A stretch of DNA of 44,204 bases from Acidobacteriaceae bacterium (GTDB lineage: Bacteria; Acidobacteriota; Terriglobia; Terriglobales; Acidobacteriaceae), in NCBI GenBank assembly GCA_031296325.1, contig JARLFY010000040.1, positions 1 through 44,204 of the forward strand, in the 5' to 3' direction. How positions within the stretch are numbered: the stretch's first letter is position 1; every line of letters starts with the position of its first letter. The position numbers and the translations under genes are program-made. The notes below the pieces were generated by a model that worked only from the letters and a program-made list of their open reading frames with translations, was not told the DNA's origin and searched no databases. This document shows, piece after piece, positions 17,868-25,436 of this stretch.

Positions 17868-18365
17868 ATGAAGAACGCCATCGAAGCCATGCAGAGCCGC
17901 CGCAGCATTCGCACCTATAACACCGGGCTGACGGTCGAGCGCAGCACCATTGAAGAGATCGTCGACTGCGCGCGTCTGGCTCCCACGGCGATGAACGATC
18001 AACCCTGGGAGTTCGTCGTCGTCACCGAAAGGTCGTCGCTTGCCAAGATCCCGACGTTGCTGGGCCACGCCGAGTTCATCGCCAACGCAGCCTTCTGTGT
18101 TCTCGTCTTCTCGCGCGAGAGCGGTTGCGCCTTGGAGGATTGTTGCGCCGCCACCGAGAATCTGCTGATTGCCGCCGAGGCGCATGGACTGGGAGCCTGC
18201 TGGGTCGCCGGAACAGGCCAGCCCTACGCTCCCGCCGTCGCACAGGCCTTCGGCGCGCCAGCCAGCCACCAACTCATCAGCCTCGTCAGCGTCGGCCACC
18301 CCGCCGAGCAGCCCACAATAGAAAAACGCCCCTTGATGGAAGTGCTTCACTGGGAGCGATTCTAA
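17868..18365 (+). CDS. Small nitroreductase-family flavoprotein
   Basis: 165-residue FMN-binding oxidoreductase. The N-terminal AMQSRRSIRTYN (about 8-19) and the later LAPTAMNDQPWEFVVV are FMN-contact stretches of the nitroreductase family, and ALEDCCAATENLLIAAEAHG followed by GACWVAG is the dimer/FMN region. It lacks the longer C-terminal region of NfsB-type enzymes, so it is the short type found in many anaerobes and acidobacteria. Substrate unknown. It stands 92 bases after the DUF190 gene and its 3' end is followed by a dispersed repeat. Confidence 0.88.
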   Translation: MKNAIEAMQSRRSIRTYNTGLTVERSTIEEIVDCARLAPTAMNDQPWEFVVVTERSSLAKIPTLLGHAEFIANAAFCVLVFSRESGCALEDCCAATENLLIAAEAHGLGACWVAGTGQPYAPAVAQAFGAPASHQLISLVSVGHPAEQPTIEKRPLMEVLHWERF

Positions 18366-18390
18366 ACATTTTCGGTAATGGTATTGACCG

Positions 18391-18463
18391 TCGTGGAATG
18401 AGCAAAGCAAATTCCTCCGCTTTGCTGCGGAATGACAAACAAATTGGCTACAGTAATTCGAGA
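18391..18463 (-). repeat. Dispersed GTCATTC element, copy C
   Basis: Minus-orientation copy: contains CCGCTTTGCTGCGGAATGAC and continues to CTACAGTAATTCGAG. It has an internal inverted pair, GCAAAGC ... GCTTTGC. It closely matches copies D (19791) and I (38934), including the outer CAGTAATTCGAG tail in I. It fills the gap between the nitroreductase and the TIGR03435 gene. Confidence 0.7.
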
Positions 18464-18470
18464 CAGCCGT

Positions 18471-19289
18471 CTAAGACGGGCGGACGGTTAGGACGAGAAC
18501 CTTGCGCTGGGTCGGAACGACGACCAGACCAAGCTCGTCGCGCAACCGCTGGAAAAGTTCTTCTTGATTGCGGTAGGTTCCTACGCGGAAGTCGAAGCTG
18601 CCCGCCATCCGTGTGTCGTTGACCAGCAGGCGATCCAGATCCGGCTCCAGCGTTCGACTGAACTCCGAGATGCTTGCCGCCCGCGCCGAGATCCCTCCCG
18701 AAGCAACACCCGAACACTCTCTGCCTGCGAAGCTGATCTCCTGCGCGTCGTTGGACGAGTCGGAAAGATCGAGCGAAGCCTGCTTGTAGAGTGAGTTACC
18801 GCGCGCTGTAGAGCCATGCCGATGCAGCGCCGGCCCCATCCCATTGGGCGCAGTCAGGGCATAAACATCCATCGAACGGCTCTCCGGCGTAATGGCCAGT
18901 TTAAATCTCTTCTGAAGCGCATCGCGCAGACGTTGCTGCGTTGCCTCGGCGCTCTCTTCTCTGGGGAGCGACAGGGTCACGTCGTAGCGCGCGGTGGTAT
19001 CGACATCGCCGGAGAGATCGACTCGGCGAACGTCCACGTCGTAGACCTGTGCGATCAGCGACTTCAGGTCGTAGCCGAGCGCATTCCAGCGATCTGAACC
19101 GACCTCGATCGACGTGCTTCCCGCCTCCATCCGGCTAGGTACGATCTGAACCTCAACCGGAGCGCGCGCCGCGTGGGGACGAGAACTCGTGCGCGCTGAC
19201 GTGGCGGTCTGTCCCTGCGCCAGCATAGCCACAGCCACGCCAAAGACCAGTCCGATTTTTAGTGCCACGCCAAAAGTTGACCGCTTCAT
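18471..19289 (-). CDS. TIGR03435-family secreted protein
   Basis: 272-residue exported protein of the family first noted as expanded in Solibacter usitatus. The N terminus MKRSTFGVALKIGLVFGVAVA is a signal peptide, followed by a Ser/Thr-rich region and the conserved core with LGYDLKSLIAQVYDV, RYDVTLSLPREES, TQQRLRDALQKRFKL and MDVYALTAPNG. The C-terminal part DRLLVNDTRMAGSFDFRVG and QRLRDELGLVVVPTQRKVLV closes the domain. Family function is unknown. I start at the ATG at 19289 because GGTGA lies upstream; 19310 is an alternative. No operon partner is adjacent. Copy C of the dispersed repeat follows the stop. Confidence 0.88.
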   Translation of the reverse strand: MKRSTFGVALKIGLVFGVAVAMLAQGQTATSARTSSRPHAARAPVEVQIVPSRMEAGSTSIEVGSDRWNALGYDLKSLIAQVYDVDVRRVDLSGDVDTTARYDVTLSLPREESAEATQQRLRDALQKRFKLAITPESRSMDVYALTAPNGMGPALHRHGSTARGNSLYKQASLDLSDSSNDAQEISFAGRECSGVASGGISARAASISEFSRTLEPDLDRLLVNDTRMAGSFDFRVGTYRNQEELFQRLRDELGLVVVPTQRKVLVLTVRPS

Positions 19290-19369
19290 GAGTTCACCCG
19301 CAAAAAACATTTCCTCATGCGCAGCACACGGTGGCTATACCACTTAAGCATCATTCGACAGAAATATGG

Positions 19370-19696
19370 CTAAGAATCCTCGCGACTAGCCTCAGCGGCA
19401 GAGGCGAGTCGCTTGGATTTGCGGTAGACGCTTGCGACCGCCAACGTCCAGAATGGAACCAGATCCACTCCCGGAATGAGCTTGGCGGCAAACGAGGGGA
19501 GAAACTCCCAGTGCCAGCCAAGCAGTCGAACCAGTGCGATCGCAATGCAGAGATCAAGAGCGTCGTCCGCAGGAGACTCCGCACCCTCGACAAAGAGCGG
19601 GAAGATAACAACCTGTAGTAAATCCGCAAGGATCGCCAGCAACAATGCGGCTCGGAAGCGCGGCCCCGGAGAAAATGTGATGGCGTCTTGAGTCAA
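19370..19696 (-). CDS. Small membrane protein, hypothetical
   Basis: 108 residues from a TTG start at 19696. Three hydrophobic stretches are visible: AALLLAILADLLQVVIFPLF (about 16-35), a short one around LCIAIALVRLLGW, and LIPGVDLVPFWTLAVASVY (about 73-91). I do not recognise the family with certainty; the DLVPFWTLAV sequence is reminiscent of small DUF-type membrane proteins in acidobacteria. It lies 80 bases upstream of the TIGR03435 gene on the same strand. Start uncertain, function unknown. Confidence 0.6.
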   Translation of the reverse strand: MTQDAITFSPGPRFRAALLLAILADLLQVVIFPLFVEGAESPADDALDLCIAIALVRLLGWHWEFLPSFAAKLIPGVDLVPFWTLAVASVYRKSKRLASAAEASREDS

Positions 19697-19790
19697 TATC
19701 CGGCACTTTCCTCTTGTGGAGATGAAAACAAGAGTAATCGCAAATCATCGGTAATGCTACTGATTAGGAATAGAGCATTTTGGTAGTGGG

Positions 19791-19850
19791 GTAGACCATC
19801 GTGGAGCGAGCAAAAGCAGATTCCTTCGCTTTGCACGGAATGACAAACAA
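19791..19850 (-). repeat. Dispersed GTCATTC element, copy D
   Basis: Contains GTGGAGCGAGCAAAAGCAGA and TTGCACGGAATGACAAACAAA, aligning with copy C base by base apart from a few differences. It lies directly downstream of tRNA-Glu (the two are 15 bases apart), a common site for such elements. Confidence 0.65.
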
Positions 19851-19865
19851 AACGAGAAGAATATT

Positions 19866-19942
19866 TGGTAGCGTTACCGGGGCTCGAACCCGGACTCTCT
19901 GCCTTGAGAGGGCAGCGTGTTAACCAGTTACACCATAACGCC
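19866..19942 (-). tRNA. tRNA-Glu, anticodon CTC
   Basis: On the minus strand the acceptor GGCGTTA pairs with TAACGCT, including a G-U first pair. The anticodon stem is CTGCC/GGCAG with loop CTCTCAA, giving anticodon CTC (codon GAG). The T arm contains GGGTTCGAGCCCC and CCA is encoded. Anticodon and arms are unambiguous; the G-U pair at the first position is unusual but tolerable. Confidence 0.95.
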
Positions 19943-19982
19943 ATGATCGCTACAGGAGGGTGTTCCCTCCAGCGCAGATTCG

Positions 19983-19991
19983 AGTATAACA
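19983..19991 (-). promoter_or_regulatory. Extended -10 promoter of tRNA-Glu
   Basis: On the minus strand this reads TGTTATACT, an extended -10 box (TGnTATAAT type). The start site would be near 19976, 34 bases before the tRNA. The leader has the hairpin GGAGGG-AACA-CCCTCC at 19955-19970, which could help 5' processing. The -35 region is weak. Confidence 0.5.
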
Positions 19992-20023
19992 GCCTATGCC
20001 TTGCAAGACCAGCCTGTAGCTCG

Positions 20024-20065
20024 AAAAACAGGTCGGGGCAAGCAAAAAAACTGACCTGCCCCGAC
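20024..20065 (-). terminator. Rho-independent terminator of the DUF507 pair
   Basis: On the minus strand a GTCGGGGCA stem pairs with TGCCCCGAC around a T-rich loop and is followed by CTGTTTTT. It lies 67 bases after the DUF507 operon stop at 20132. Confidence 0.7.
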
Positions 20066-20131
20066 ATCTTCACTTGAGTGATACGAATTTCACGCGGGAC
20101 GATCGCCACGTCAGCTATTGGTCGTAGGTAT

Positions 20132-20407
20132 CTACAGGCCGAGCTTCTTGACTTCGTCGTTGTAATACTTGCGATAGAGGATGTCCCACTCCTGCGAACC
20201 CTCGGGAATGACCTTGCGCTGCGAGGCAATCTTCTGCCGCGCGTTGGCGTCCAGCTTGGTCTCCTCGGTCAGCAGCTTCTCCAAGGCTTTGCGAGCCTCC
20301 TGGCGGATGGTGTTGCGATCCTCCAGAAAGTCGCACTCGTCGATCTCAGCCAGAGCGTCGGCCACCGTGTGCGCCAGTTTGTTTACCTTGTCGCTCGATA
20401 TTCTCAC
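20132..20407 (-). CDS. DUF507 protein (second of two)
   Basis: 91-residue soluble, charged, mostly helical protein of the DUF507 family: MRISSDKVNKLAHTVADAL at the N terminus, a middle segment DRNTIRQEARKALEKLLTEE, and a C-terminal EWDILYRKYYNDEVKKLGL. Starts at GTG 20407, overlapping the end of the upstream DUF507 gene by four bases (GTGA), so the two are coupled. Two short DUF507 proteins side by side suggest a heteromeric unit. Function unknown; family members are found mainly in deep-branching and environmental phyla. A strong terminator follows. Confidence 0.9.
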   Translation of the reverse strand: MRISSDKVNKLAHTVADALAEIDECDFLEDRNTIRQEARKALEKLLTEETKLDANARQKIASQRKVIPEGSQEWDILYRKYYNDEVKKLGL

Positions 20408-20691
20408 AGCACCGCCTTATACTTGCGCGCCAACTCGTTCTTCACTTTTTTGAACATCTCCTGATAGTTCGCGCCAGACCGCAGCATGTCGTCCTGAAAA
20501 GCTTCGAGAATCACGCGGACTTCGTCGTTGATTCGATCTTCGAGCGCCAGCTCTTCGATCATCGCCGCCGTTATCCGCTCGTGCAAGACAGCAGGTTTCG
20601 CCGTCCCGATCACCTTGGCGTCCACCAGATGTTTCACTGTCTGGCGCGCCAGATACCCAACATAATCTTTAGAGAAAATCATCGCTTTCAT
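20404..20691 (-). CDS. DUF507 protein (first of two)
   Basis: 95-residue homologue of the downstream gene: MIFSKDYVGYLARQTVKHLV, HERITAAMIEELALEDRIND, EVRVILEAFQDDMLRSGANY and a basic C terminus KVKNELARKYKAVL. The start is ATG 20691 (MKAMIFSK) or 20682 (MIFSK); a much longer frame beginning at 20889 runs back over the thioredoxin gene start and was rejected. It faces away from the thioredoxin gene at 20804, which leaves 112 bases for both promoters. Confidence 0.88.
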   Translation of the reverse strand: MKAMIFSKDYVGYLARQTVKHLVDAKVIGTAKPAVLHERITAAMIEELALEDRINDEVRVILEAFQDDMLRSGANYQEMFKKVKNELARKYKAVL

Positions 20692-20803
20692 CAGGATACA
20701 CCAGCGCGCGGTCGCTTTGCAGCAAGCTCGGTTTTGCATCGCGTAAGATGGTCGTGCATGATGGAAGAGCCACTCTAAACTCCGCTCTTCAAAGGCCATA
20801 CCA

Positions 20804-21358
20804 ATGTCTCGCAACCCAAACTCAAAGCCCGCTACGCCCCAACCCGACAAGGCCGGCAAGCCCTCCGTCATGGGCCTTGCCGTCATCACCCTTCTGGCCT
20901 TTGCTGGAGCCTACCTCTGGACCAGCCACCAGACCAAGACTCCGGCTGCCACGCAGACGGTTCATCTGGCCAAGATCTATTCGGAGACAGCGCACCCGAC
21001 CGTCGACATTCCCGCCGCGCTCGATCAGGCGCAGAGTGAGCATAAGCGCGTCCTGCTGGACTTCGGCGCAGACTGGTGTGGCGACTGCCAGGTGCTGGAC
21101 TACAGCTTCCACCAACCCGCCAACGCCGCGCTACTGGCCAGCAACTACATTCTGGTTCACGTCTGGGTCGGCCAGATGGACGCCAACCTCGGAGTCGCCG
21201 AGAAGTACGGCGTCCCCATCCACAAGGGGATTCCCGCGCTGGCCGTCCTTTCGCCCGATGGCAAGGTCATCTACGCGCAGGCCACCGGCGAGTTCAAGGA
21301 TTTGCGTAATATGGATCCAGCCTCAGTAACCGAGTTTCTGGAGAAATGGAAAAGCTGA
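20804..21358 (+). CDS. Membrane-anchored thioredoxin-like protein
   Basis: 184-residue protein with a membrane anchor (GLAVITLLAFAGAYLW, about 24-39) and a thioredoxin fold behind it. The active site is DFGADWCGDCQVLDYSF, with CGDC in place of CGPC, and the cis-proline region is KGIPALAVLSPDGKVIYAQA. The fold probably faces the periplasm and shuttles thiol-disulfide electrons, for example for cytochrome maturation, which is inference. Its last 13 bases overlap the start of the YihY gene, so the two are cotranscribed. Confidence 0.88.
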   Translation: MSRNPNSKPATPQPDKAGKPSVMGLAVITLLAFAGAYLWTSHQTKTPAATQTVHLAKIYSETAHPTVDIPAALDQAQSEHKRVLLDFGADWCGDCQVLDYSFHQPANAALLASNYILVHVWVGQMDANLGVAEKYGVPIHKGIPALAVLSPDGKVIYAQATGEFKDLRNMDPASVTEFLEKWKS

Positions 21359-22374
21359 GAACGCCACTTCAAGTCCGCGTCCGGCAGGCGAGTACCGCAC
21401 GGTTACGACTGCATCGCACACGCATACGGCGGATTCTGCGCTGGTACGCGGTTTTTTCGCGCGCGCTGCACCGAATGGTTCTCAGCGTGGGAGATCACGA
21501 CTGCCTGAACGTGGCGCAATCGACCGCCTACTCGGCCATCGTCGCTCTCTTTCCTGCGCTGATCGTGGCTGCGGCGGTGATTGGACTGCTGCCGGACACG
21601 GCTCCGGTGCGCTTCCAACTCGCCGACTTCTTTGATCGCGTTCTGCCGCCCAGCGTCAGCGCACTGCTGGATGCGACCTTTGAAAATGCGCCGAAACACA
21701 CCCACTCGCTGCGCGCGTTGATCGGCGCCGGAGTGGTCAGCTTTGCCGGTGCCTCGAACGTGATCTCCACGCTGATGGAGGGTCTGCGTCGCGCCTACCG
21801 GCTGCCGGACGACTGCTGGAGCTTCTGGCAACGGCGCATCCGCTCGATCGAACTGGTTCCGTTGTCTCTGGTGCCGCTGACCATCGCCAGCCTGCTGGTC
21901 GTCTTCGGCCACGCGCTGACGGGGTGGCTAGTCTCCAGCATCGGCCCGCAGGTGCGAGAGCCAATCTATGTGGCGACGCTGCTTCTGCGCTGGGGAATCG
22001 CGCTGGGATCCAGCGTCGTGCTGATCGCTCTGCTCTATCATCTGGGAGTTCCCGACATGAGCCGTAGAGAGCTGGACGGCGAAGCTACGCGAATGAAACT
22101 GGCTACTCCCCCCAAGAACTGGCGCTGGACGATCTTGCCGGGAGCACTGCTGGCCACTGCGCTGTGGTTTCCGGCGACGCTGATCTTCGGCTGGTACGTC
22201 ACCCGATTCACCAACTACAGCGAGGTCTACGGCCCGCTGGGCACAGGAATCGCCCTGCTCTTCTGGCTCTACATCATCTCCCTGAGCGTCCTCTGCGGAG
22301 CGGAGTTCAACGTCCACTTCAACGCACAGATCGAGGCTCACTTCGGCGGCGATCAGAGAAATCGTCGAAGATGA
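21346..22374 (+). CDS. YihY/BrkB-family inner membrane protein
   Basis: 342-residue integral membrane protein with about six helices. Recognisable family stretches are LNVAQSTAYSAIVALFPALI, VVSFAGASNVISTLMEGLRR and NYSEVYGPLGTGIALLFWLY near the C terminus. Family role is debated; members were once called ribonuclease BN by mistake. Residues 1-40 are basic. The ATG at 21346 overlaps the thioredoxin stop by 13 bases. The C terminus is charged (GGDQRNRRR). Identity is confident, function is not. Confidence 0.9.
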   Translation: MEKLRTPLQVRVRQASTARLRLHRTRIRRILRWYAVFSRALHRMVLSVGDHDCLNVAQSTAYSAIVALFPALIVAAAVIGLLPDTAPVRFQLADFFDRVLPPSVSALLDATFENAPKHTHSLRALIGAGVVSFAGASNVISTLMEGLRRAYRLPDDCWSFWQRRIRSIELVPLSLVPLTIASLLVVFGHALTGWLVSSIGPQVREPIYVATLLLRWGIALGSSVVLIALLYHLGVPDMSRRELDGEATRMKLATPPKNWRWTILPGALLATALWFPATLIFGWYVTRFTNYSEVYGPLGTGIALLFWLYIISLSVLCGAEFNVHFNAQIEAHFGGDQRNRRR

Positions 22375-22459
22375 GCCTCGTGGTAGAGCTTTAGGAATGA
22401 AACTGCTTCGTTGCCCGCTGGATCGCACTCACAATATCTGCGGACGGGGATTGACTGAA

Positions 22460-22666
22460 TCAGTCCTGCTGCTTCTTGCGTGTGCCAAAGAAGAACATGA
22501 TCGCGCCAAAGACGAACATGATTCCGCCCCAGTCGAGGTTGATGTTCATGCCGAGCGACTTCGCGTAGAGCGCGGTGTCCGCGTGCGTGAAGATGCCGAA
22601 GATGCCCATGATGCCGCCAATGATCAGAAAAACGAGGCCAAGTGGTACGCGGATGTCGAGTCCCAT
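22460..22666 (-). CDS. Small two-helix membrane protein
   Basis: 68 residues with two membrane segments: VPLGLVFLIIGGIMGIFGIF (about 7-26) and GGIMFVFGAIMFFFGTRKK (about 47-65). It lies 109 bases downstream of the symporter on the same strand, with a GGAG site five bases before the ATG. Its size and position suggest an accessory subunit of the transporter or an unrelated small membrane protein. I do not recognise a named family. Confidence 0.72.
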   Translation of the reverse strand: MGLDIRVPLGLVFLIIGGIMGIFGIFTHADTALYAKSLGMNINLDWGGIMFVFGAIMFFFGTRKKQQD

Positions 22667-22725
22667 AAATACTCCAGTCGTAAGGTGTTAGATGCCAAGG
22701 GGCGAGGGTTCGGGAACGTGGAGTC

Positions 22726-22756
22726 GGGAACGGGAAATTTCGCTTCTCCCGTTCCC
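22726..22756. terminator. Hairpin between symporter and small membrane gene
   Basis: GGGAACGGGA pairs perfectly with TCCCGTTCCC around an 11-base loop. Further partial copies of GGGAAC lie nearby (CGGGAACGTGG, CTGTTCCCCGTTCC), so it may be a small dispersed repeat as well as a transcript barrier that lowers expression of the downstream gene. Confidence 0.5.
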
Positions 22757-22774
22757 TGCCCCTGTTCCCCGTTC

Positions 22775-24601
22775 CTACGCGAAGATAATGTTGAGGACGA
22801 CGGCCAAGGCCAGCACCACGACGGCCCAGACCGACGGCTTCTGGTACCACTCCTTGTTGACCTCGACGGGCTTGGGAGTCAGCGAGTAGACCAGTCCAAC
22901 CAGATCCGCTTCAGGACGCGGAGCCGACATGCGCGAGACCACTACCGTAACAACCCAGTTGATTGCGAAGGCGAAGATCGCAGTCCAGAAGTTCTGCGCC
23001 ATATCGCTGGGATAGCGGTGGAGAATGTGGATCCAGCCACCGTGGAGGCCAGCCATATCTCCTACCGGAAGGGTGAGTCCGTGGTGGATGAGCGCGCCGG
23101 TGGTACCAGCGAGCAGTCCGGAGAAGGCTCCATGACCCGTGGTGCGCTTGCTGAACATTCCCAGCAGGAAGGTGGCGAACAGTGGCGCATTGACCATGGC
23201 GAAGACCAATTGCAGCGCGTCCATGATGTTATTGAAGCTGGTAACGGCGTAAGCCGCGCCAATGGAGAGCAGGACGCCCCCGACCGTAGACATTCTGCCC
23301 ATCCACAGGTAGTGCTCGTCAGTTCCCTTCTTGTGGATGTAGGCCTGATAGATGTCATAGGTCCAGACGGTGTTGAAGGCGGTGACGTTGCCCGCCATTC
23401 CCGACATGAAGCTGGCCAACAGCGCAGTGAGGCCGAGGCCGAGGACTCCGGTGGGGAAGAAGGTCAGCAACATGACGGGAACCGTCTTGTCGTAGTCATA
23501 GACCTTTTCACCGTTGGAATCGACGATGTCCTTGCCGGTGATGGGATCGGTTTTGACCGGGACGATGCCGTGGGGATGAACCGCATCGATGGGCAGGGGG
23601 TTGCCCTGCGCGTCGAGCGTGGCGTAGGCGGCGGTGCCTGCTCCCGCAGCGGTTGCCTTGCCACCCACGTTGAGCATGGAGACGGCGATGAGGCCGGGCA
23701 GGATGACCAGAAAGGGAAGGAACATCTTGGGCAAGGCGGCGATCAGCGGAACCTTGCGCGCGGAGTCCTCGGAGTCTGCGGCCATGGCGCGCTGGATGAC
23801 CAGGAAGTTGGTGCACCAGTAGCCGAAGGAGAGAACGAAGCCGAGACCCATGACCAGCCCCATCCACTCAACGCCCAGTGAATTGGTGTTGGCGTGAGCC
23901 ATCCCCTGCCAGGAGTGAGTCATATTGGCGGGCAGCGTGTGCTTGATGCCCTGCCATCCGCCGACGTTCTTCAGGCCGATCCAGACCAGAGGAAGCAGGC
24001 CAGCCACGATCAGGAAGAACTGCAACACCTCGTTGTAGATCGCACTGGTCAGTCCGCCGAGGAAGATGTATCCCAACACAATCAGCGCCGACAGAATGAT
24101 CGAGACGTTGAAGATGTACGAGTCGGGCATGATGCCGTGAAAGAGACCGAGTTCCTGAATCAACATCGCCATGGCGTACATGGAGATGCCGGAGGAGATG
24201 ATGGTCATGAAGGCGAAGGAGAACGCATTGAGTGCGCGCGTCTTCTCGTCGAAGCGCATGCGCAGAAACTCTGGCACAGAACGCGCCTTGGAGCCGTAGT
24301 AGAAGGGCATCATGAAGATGCCGACAAAGCACATCGCCGGAATCGCGCCGACCCAGTAGAAATGGCTGGTGACAATACCGTACTTGGCGCCCGAAGCGCC
24401 CATGCCGATGACTTCCTGCGCTCCCAGATTGGTGGAGATGAAGGCCAACCCGCAGACCCACGCGGGAATGGCGCGTCCGGCGAGGAAGAAGTCGGTGGAG
24501 GTTTTCATGTAACGCTTGAGGGCAAATCCGATGCCCAGAACGAAGGTAAAGTAGACCAGCATGATGAGCCAGTCAATGTAGGTAAGGTGCGTAAAATTCA
24601 C
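22775..24601 (-). CDS. Sodium/solute symporter (SSS family)
   Basis: 608-residue integral membrane transporter with about 13-14 helices. The N terminus INWLIMLVYFTFVLGIGFAL-type segment (about 9-28), FFLAGRAIPAWVCGLAFIST, and GAQEVIGMGASGAKYG are typical of the SSS/SGLT family, which couples sodium entry to solute uptake. A loop of about 60 residues (near 320-375) rich in Gly, Pro and Asp (TLDAQGNPLPIDAVHPHG) is larger than usual. GTG is the start, with AAGGA nine bases before it. The solute cannot be told from sequence; related acidobacterial proteins are often labelled sugar transporters. A small two-helix gene follows. Confidence 0.9.
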   Translation of the reverse strand: MNFTHLTYIDWLIMLVYFTFVLGIGFALKRYMKTSTDFFLAGRAIPAWVCGLAFISTNLGAQEVIGMGASGAKYGIVTSHFYWVGAIPAMCFVGIFMMPFYYGSKARSVPEFLRMRFDEKTRALNAFSFAFMTIISSGISMYAMAMLIQELGLFHGIMPDSYIFNVSIILSALIVLGYIFLGGLTSAIYNEVLQFFLIVAGLLPLVWIGLKNVGGWQGIKHTLPANMTHSWQGMAHANTNSLGVEWMGLVMGLGFVLSFGYWCTNFLVIQRAMAADSEDSARKVPLIAALPKMFLPFLVILPGLIAVSMLNVGGKATAAGAGTAAYATLDAQGNPLPIDAVHPHGIVPVKTDPITGKDIVDSNGEKVYDYDKTVPVMLLTFFPTGVLGLGLTALLASFMSGMAGNVTAFNTVWTYDIYQAYIHKKGTDEHYLWMGRMSTVGGVLLSIGAAYAVTSFNNIMDALQLVFAMVNAPLFATFLLGMFSKRTTGHGAFSGLLAGTTGALIHHGLTLPVGDMAGLHGGWIHILHRYPSDMAQNFWTAIFAFAINWVVTVVVSRMSAPRPEADLVGLVYSLTPKPVEVNKEWYQKPSVWAVVVLALAVVLNIIFA

Positions 24602-24907
24602 TGTGGGCTATCCTTGTCGGCGTCAATTTCGTTGGGGATGTTGAATCGGGAGATAAAAGTTCCATCGCAACTGTATATGTTTGATCCAGAGTAGTCCAGT
24701 ACAAAGATTAGATAAAGCGCCGGATTCTCGACGCATTACTCCCTGCATCCGGGGTGCAGGCAACCTCAAAGGCCGATCTTTACATCTATTTTGTTTGTAG
24801 TCAGAGTGCATCAAAGCAGACGAGAAGGCAGATTGCGCAAATCGGAGCGCGGCCGAGCGGAAACGCATCCTTAGACAAATATCAACATGAAGTGGGTGGA
24901 AAATCCG
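24602..24907. other. Intergenic region between symporter and response regulator
   Basis: Contains promoters of the two divergent genes. A small hairpin CCTGCA ... TGCAGG lies at 24742-24760. No credible gene; a start at 24887 for the response regulator was set aside for one with a better ribosome site. Confidence 0.4.
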
Positions 24908-25333
24908 ATGACAGAGAGAGACAAGATCCAGATCAAGACTGCGGAGAAGACGATGGAGGTCGTCCTTTTGATCGACGACAACGCGATTCAGGCCGCGACT
25001 CGACAGACAATCCTCAAACGAGCCGGATACTTCGTTATCGCCGTGCTCAATCCGGCGCGCGCGCTGGAGCAGTTCAAAAACGACGATTTCCCCTTCCCCA
25101 TCAGCATTGTCATTACCGACCACATCATGCCGGGGATGAGCGGCGCGGAGTTTGTTCGCGAGTTGCGCAAAACCCAGCCCGATCTGCCAATTCTGGTCAT
25201 CAGCGGCCTGGACGACGCCGAGTGCGAATATGCCGGAATGAACGTTCGCTTCCTGACAAAGCCCCTCTCACCCGACCTGATGCTGGCCAACCTCCACGAA
25301 CTGCTTCAGACCGAGGAATTGGGCGTCGCCTAA
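24908..25333 (+). CDS. Single-domain response regulator (CheY-like)
   Basis: 141-residue receiver with no output domain. The active site is complete: VLLIDDN (acidic pair), the phosphoacceptor Asp in IVITDHIMPGMSG, Ser in LVISG and Lys in FLTKPLS. It therefore can be phosphorylated. Start at ATG 24908 (GGTGG eight bases upstream); 24887 and 24956 are alternatives. It lies in front of ccmF without a clear shared transcript, and no histidine kinase is near. Confidence 0.88.
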   Translation: MTERDKIQIKTAEKTMEVVLLIDDNAIQAATRQTILKRAGYFVIAVLNPARALEQFKNDDFPFPISIVITDHIMPGMSGAEFVRELRKTQPDLPILVISGLDDAECEYAGMNVRFLTKPLSPDLMLANLHELLQTEELGVA

Positions 25334-25436
25334 CCTGTTCCGTATCATCGCGTTTGCCTTGCGCAGACGCTCGGCGTGACGCCCGTCACAAACTAAACTA
25401 CATTCTTGGCTAAATTTCTGAGACAATGGCTGGGCG

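Noticed and set aside
22397-23881. 494-codon open frame on the plus strand across the symporter
   Set aside because: Antisense shadow of the symporter; low-complexity charged sequence with no domain.
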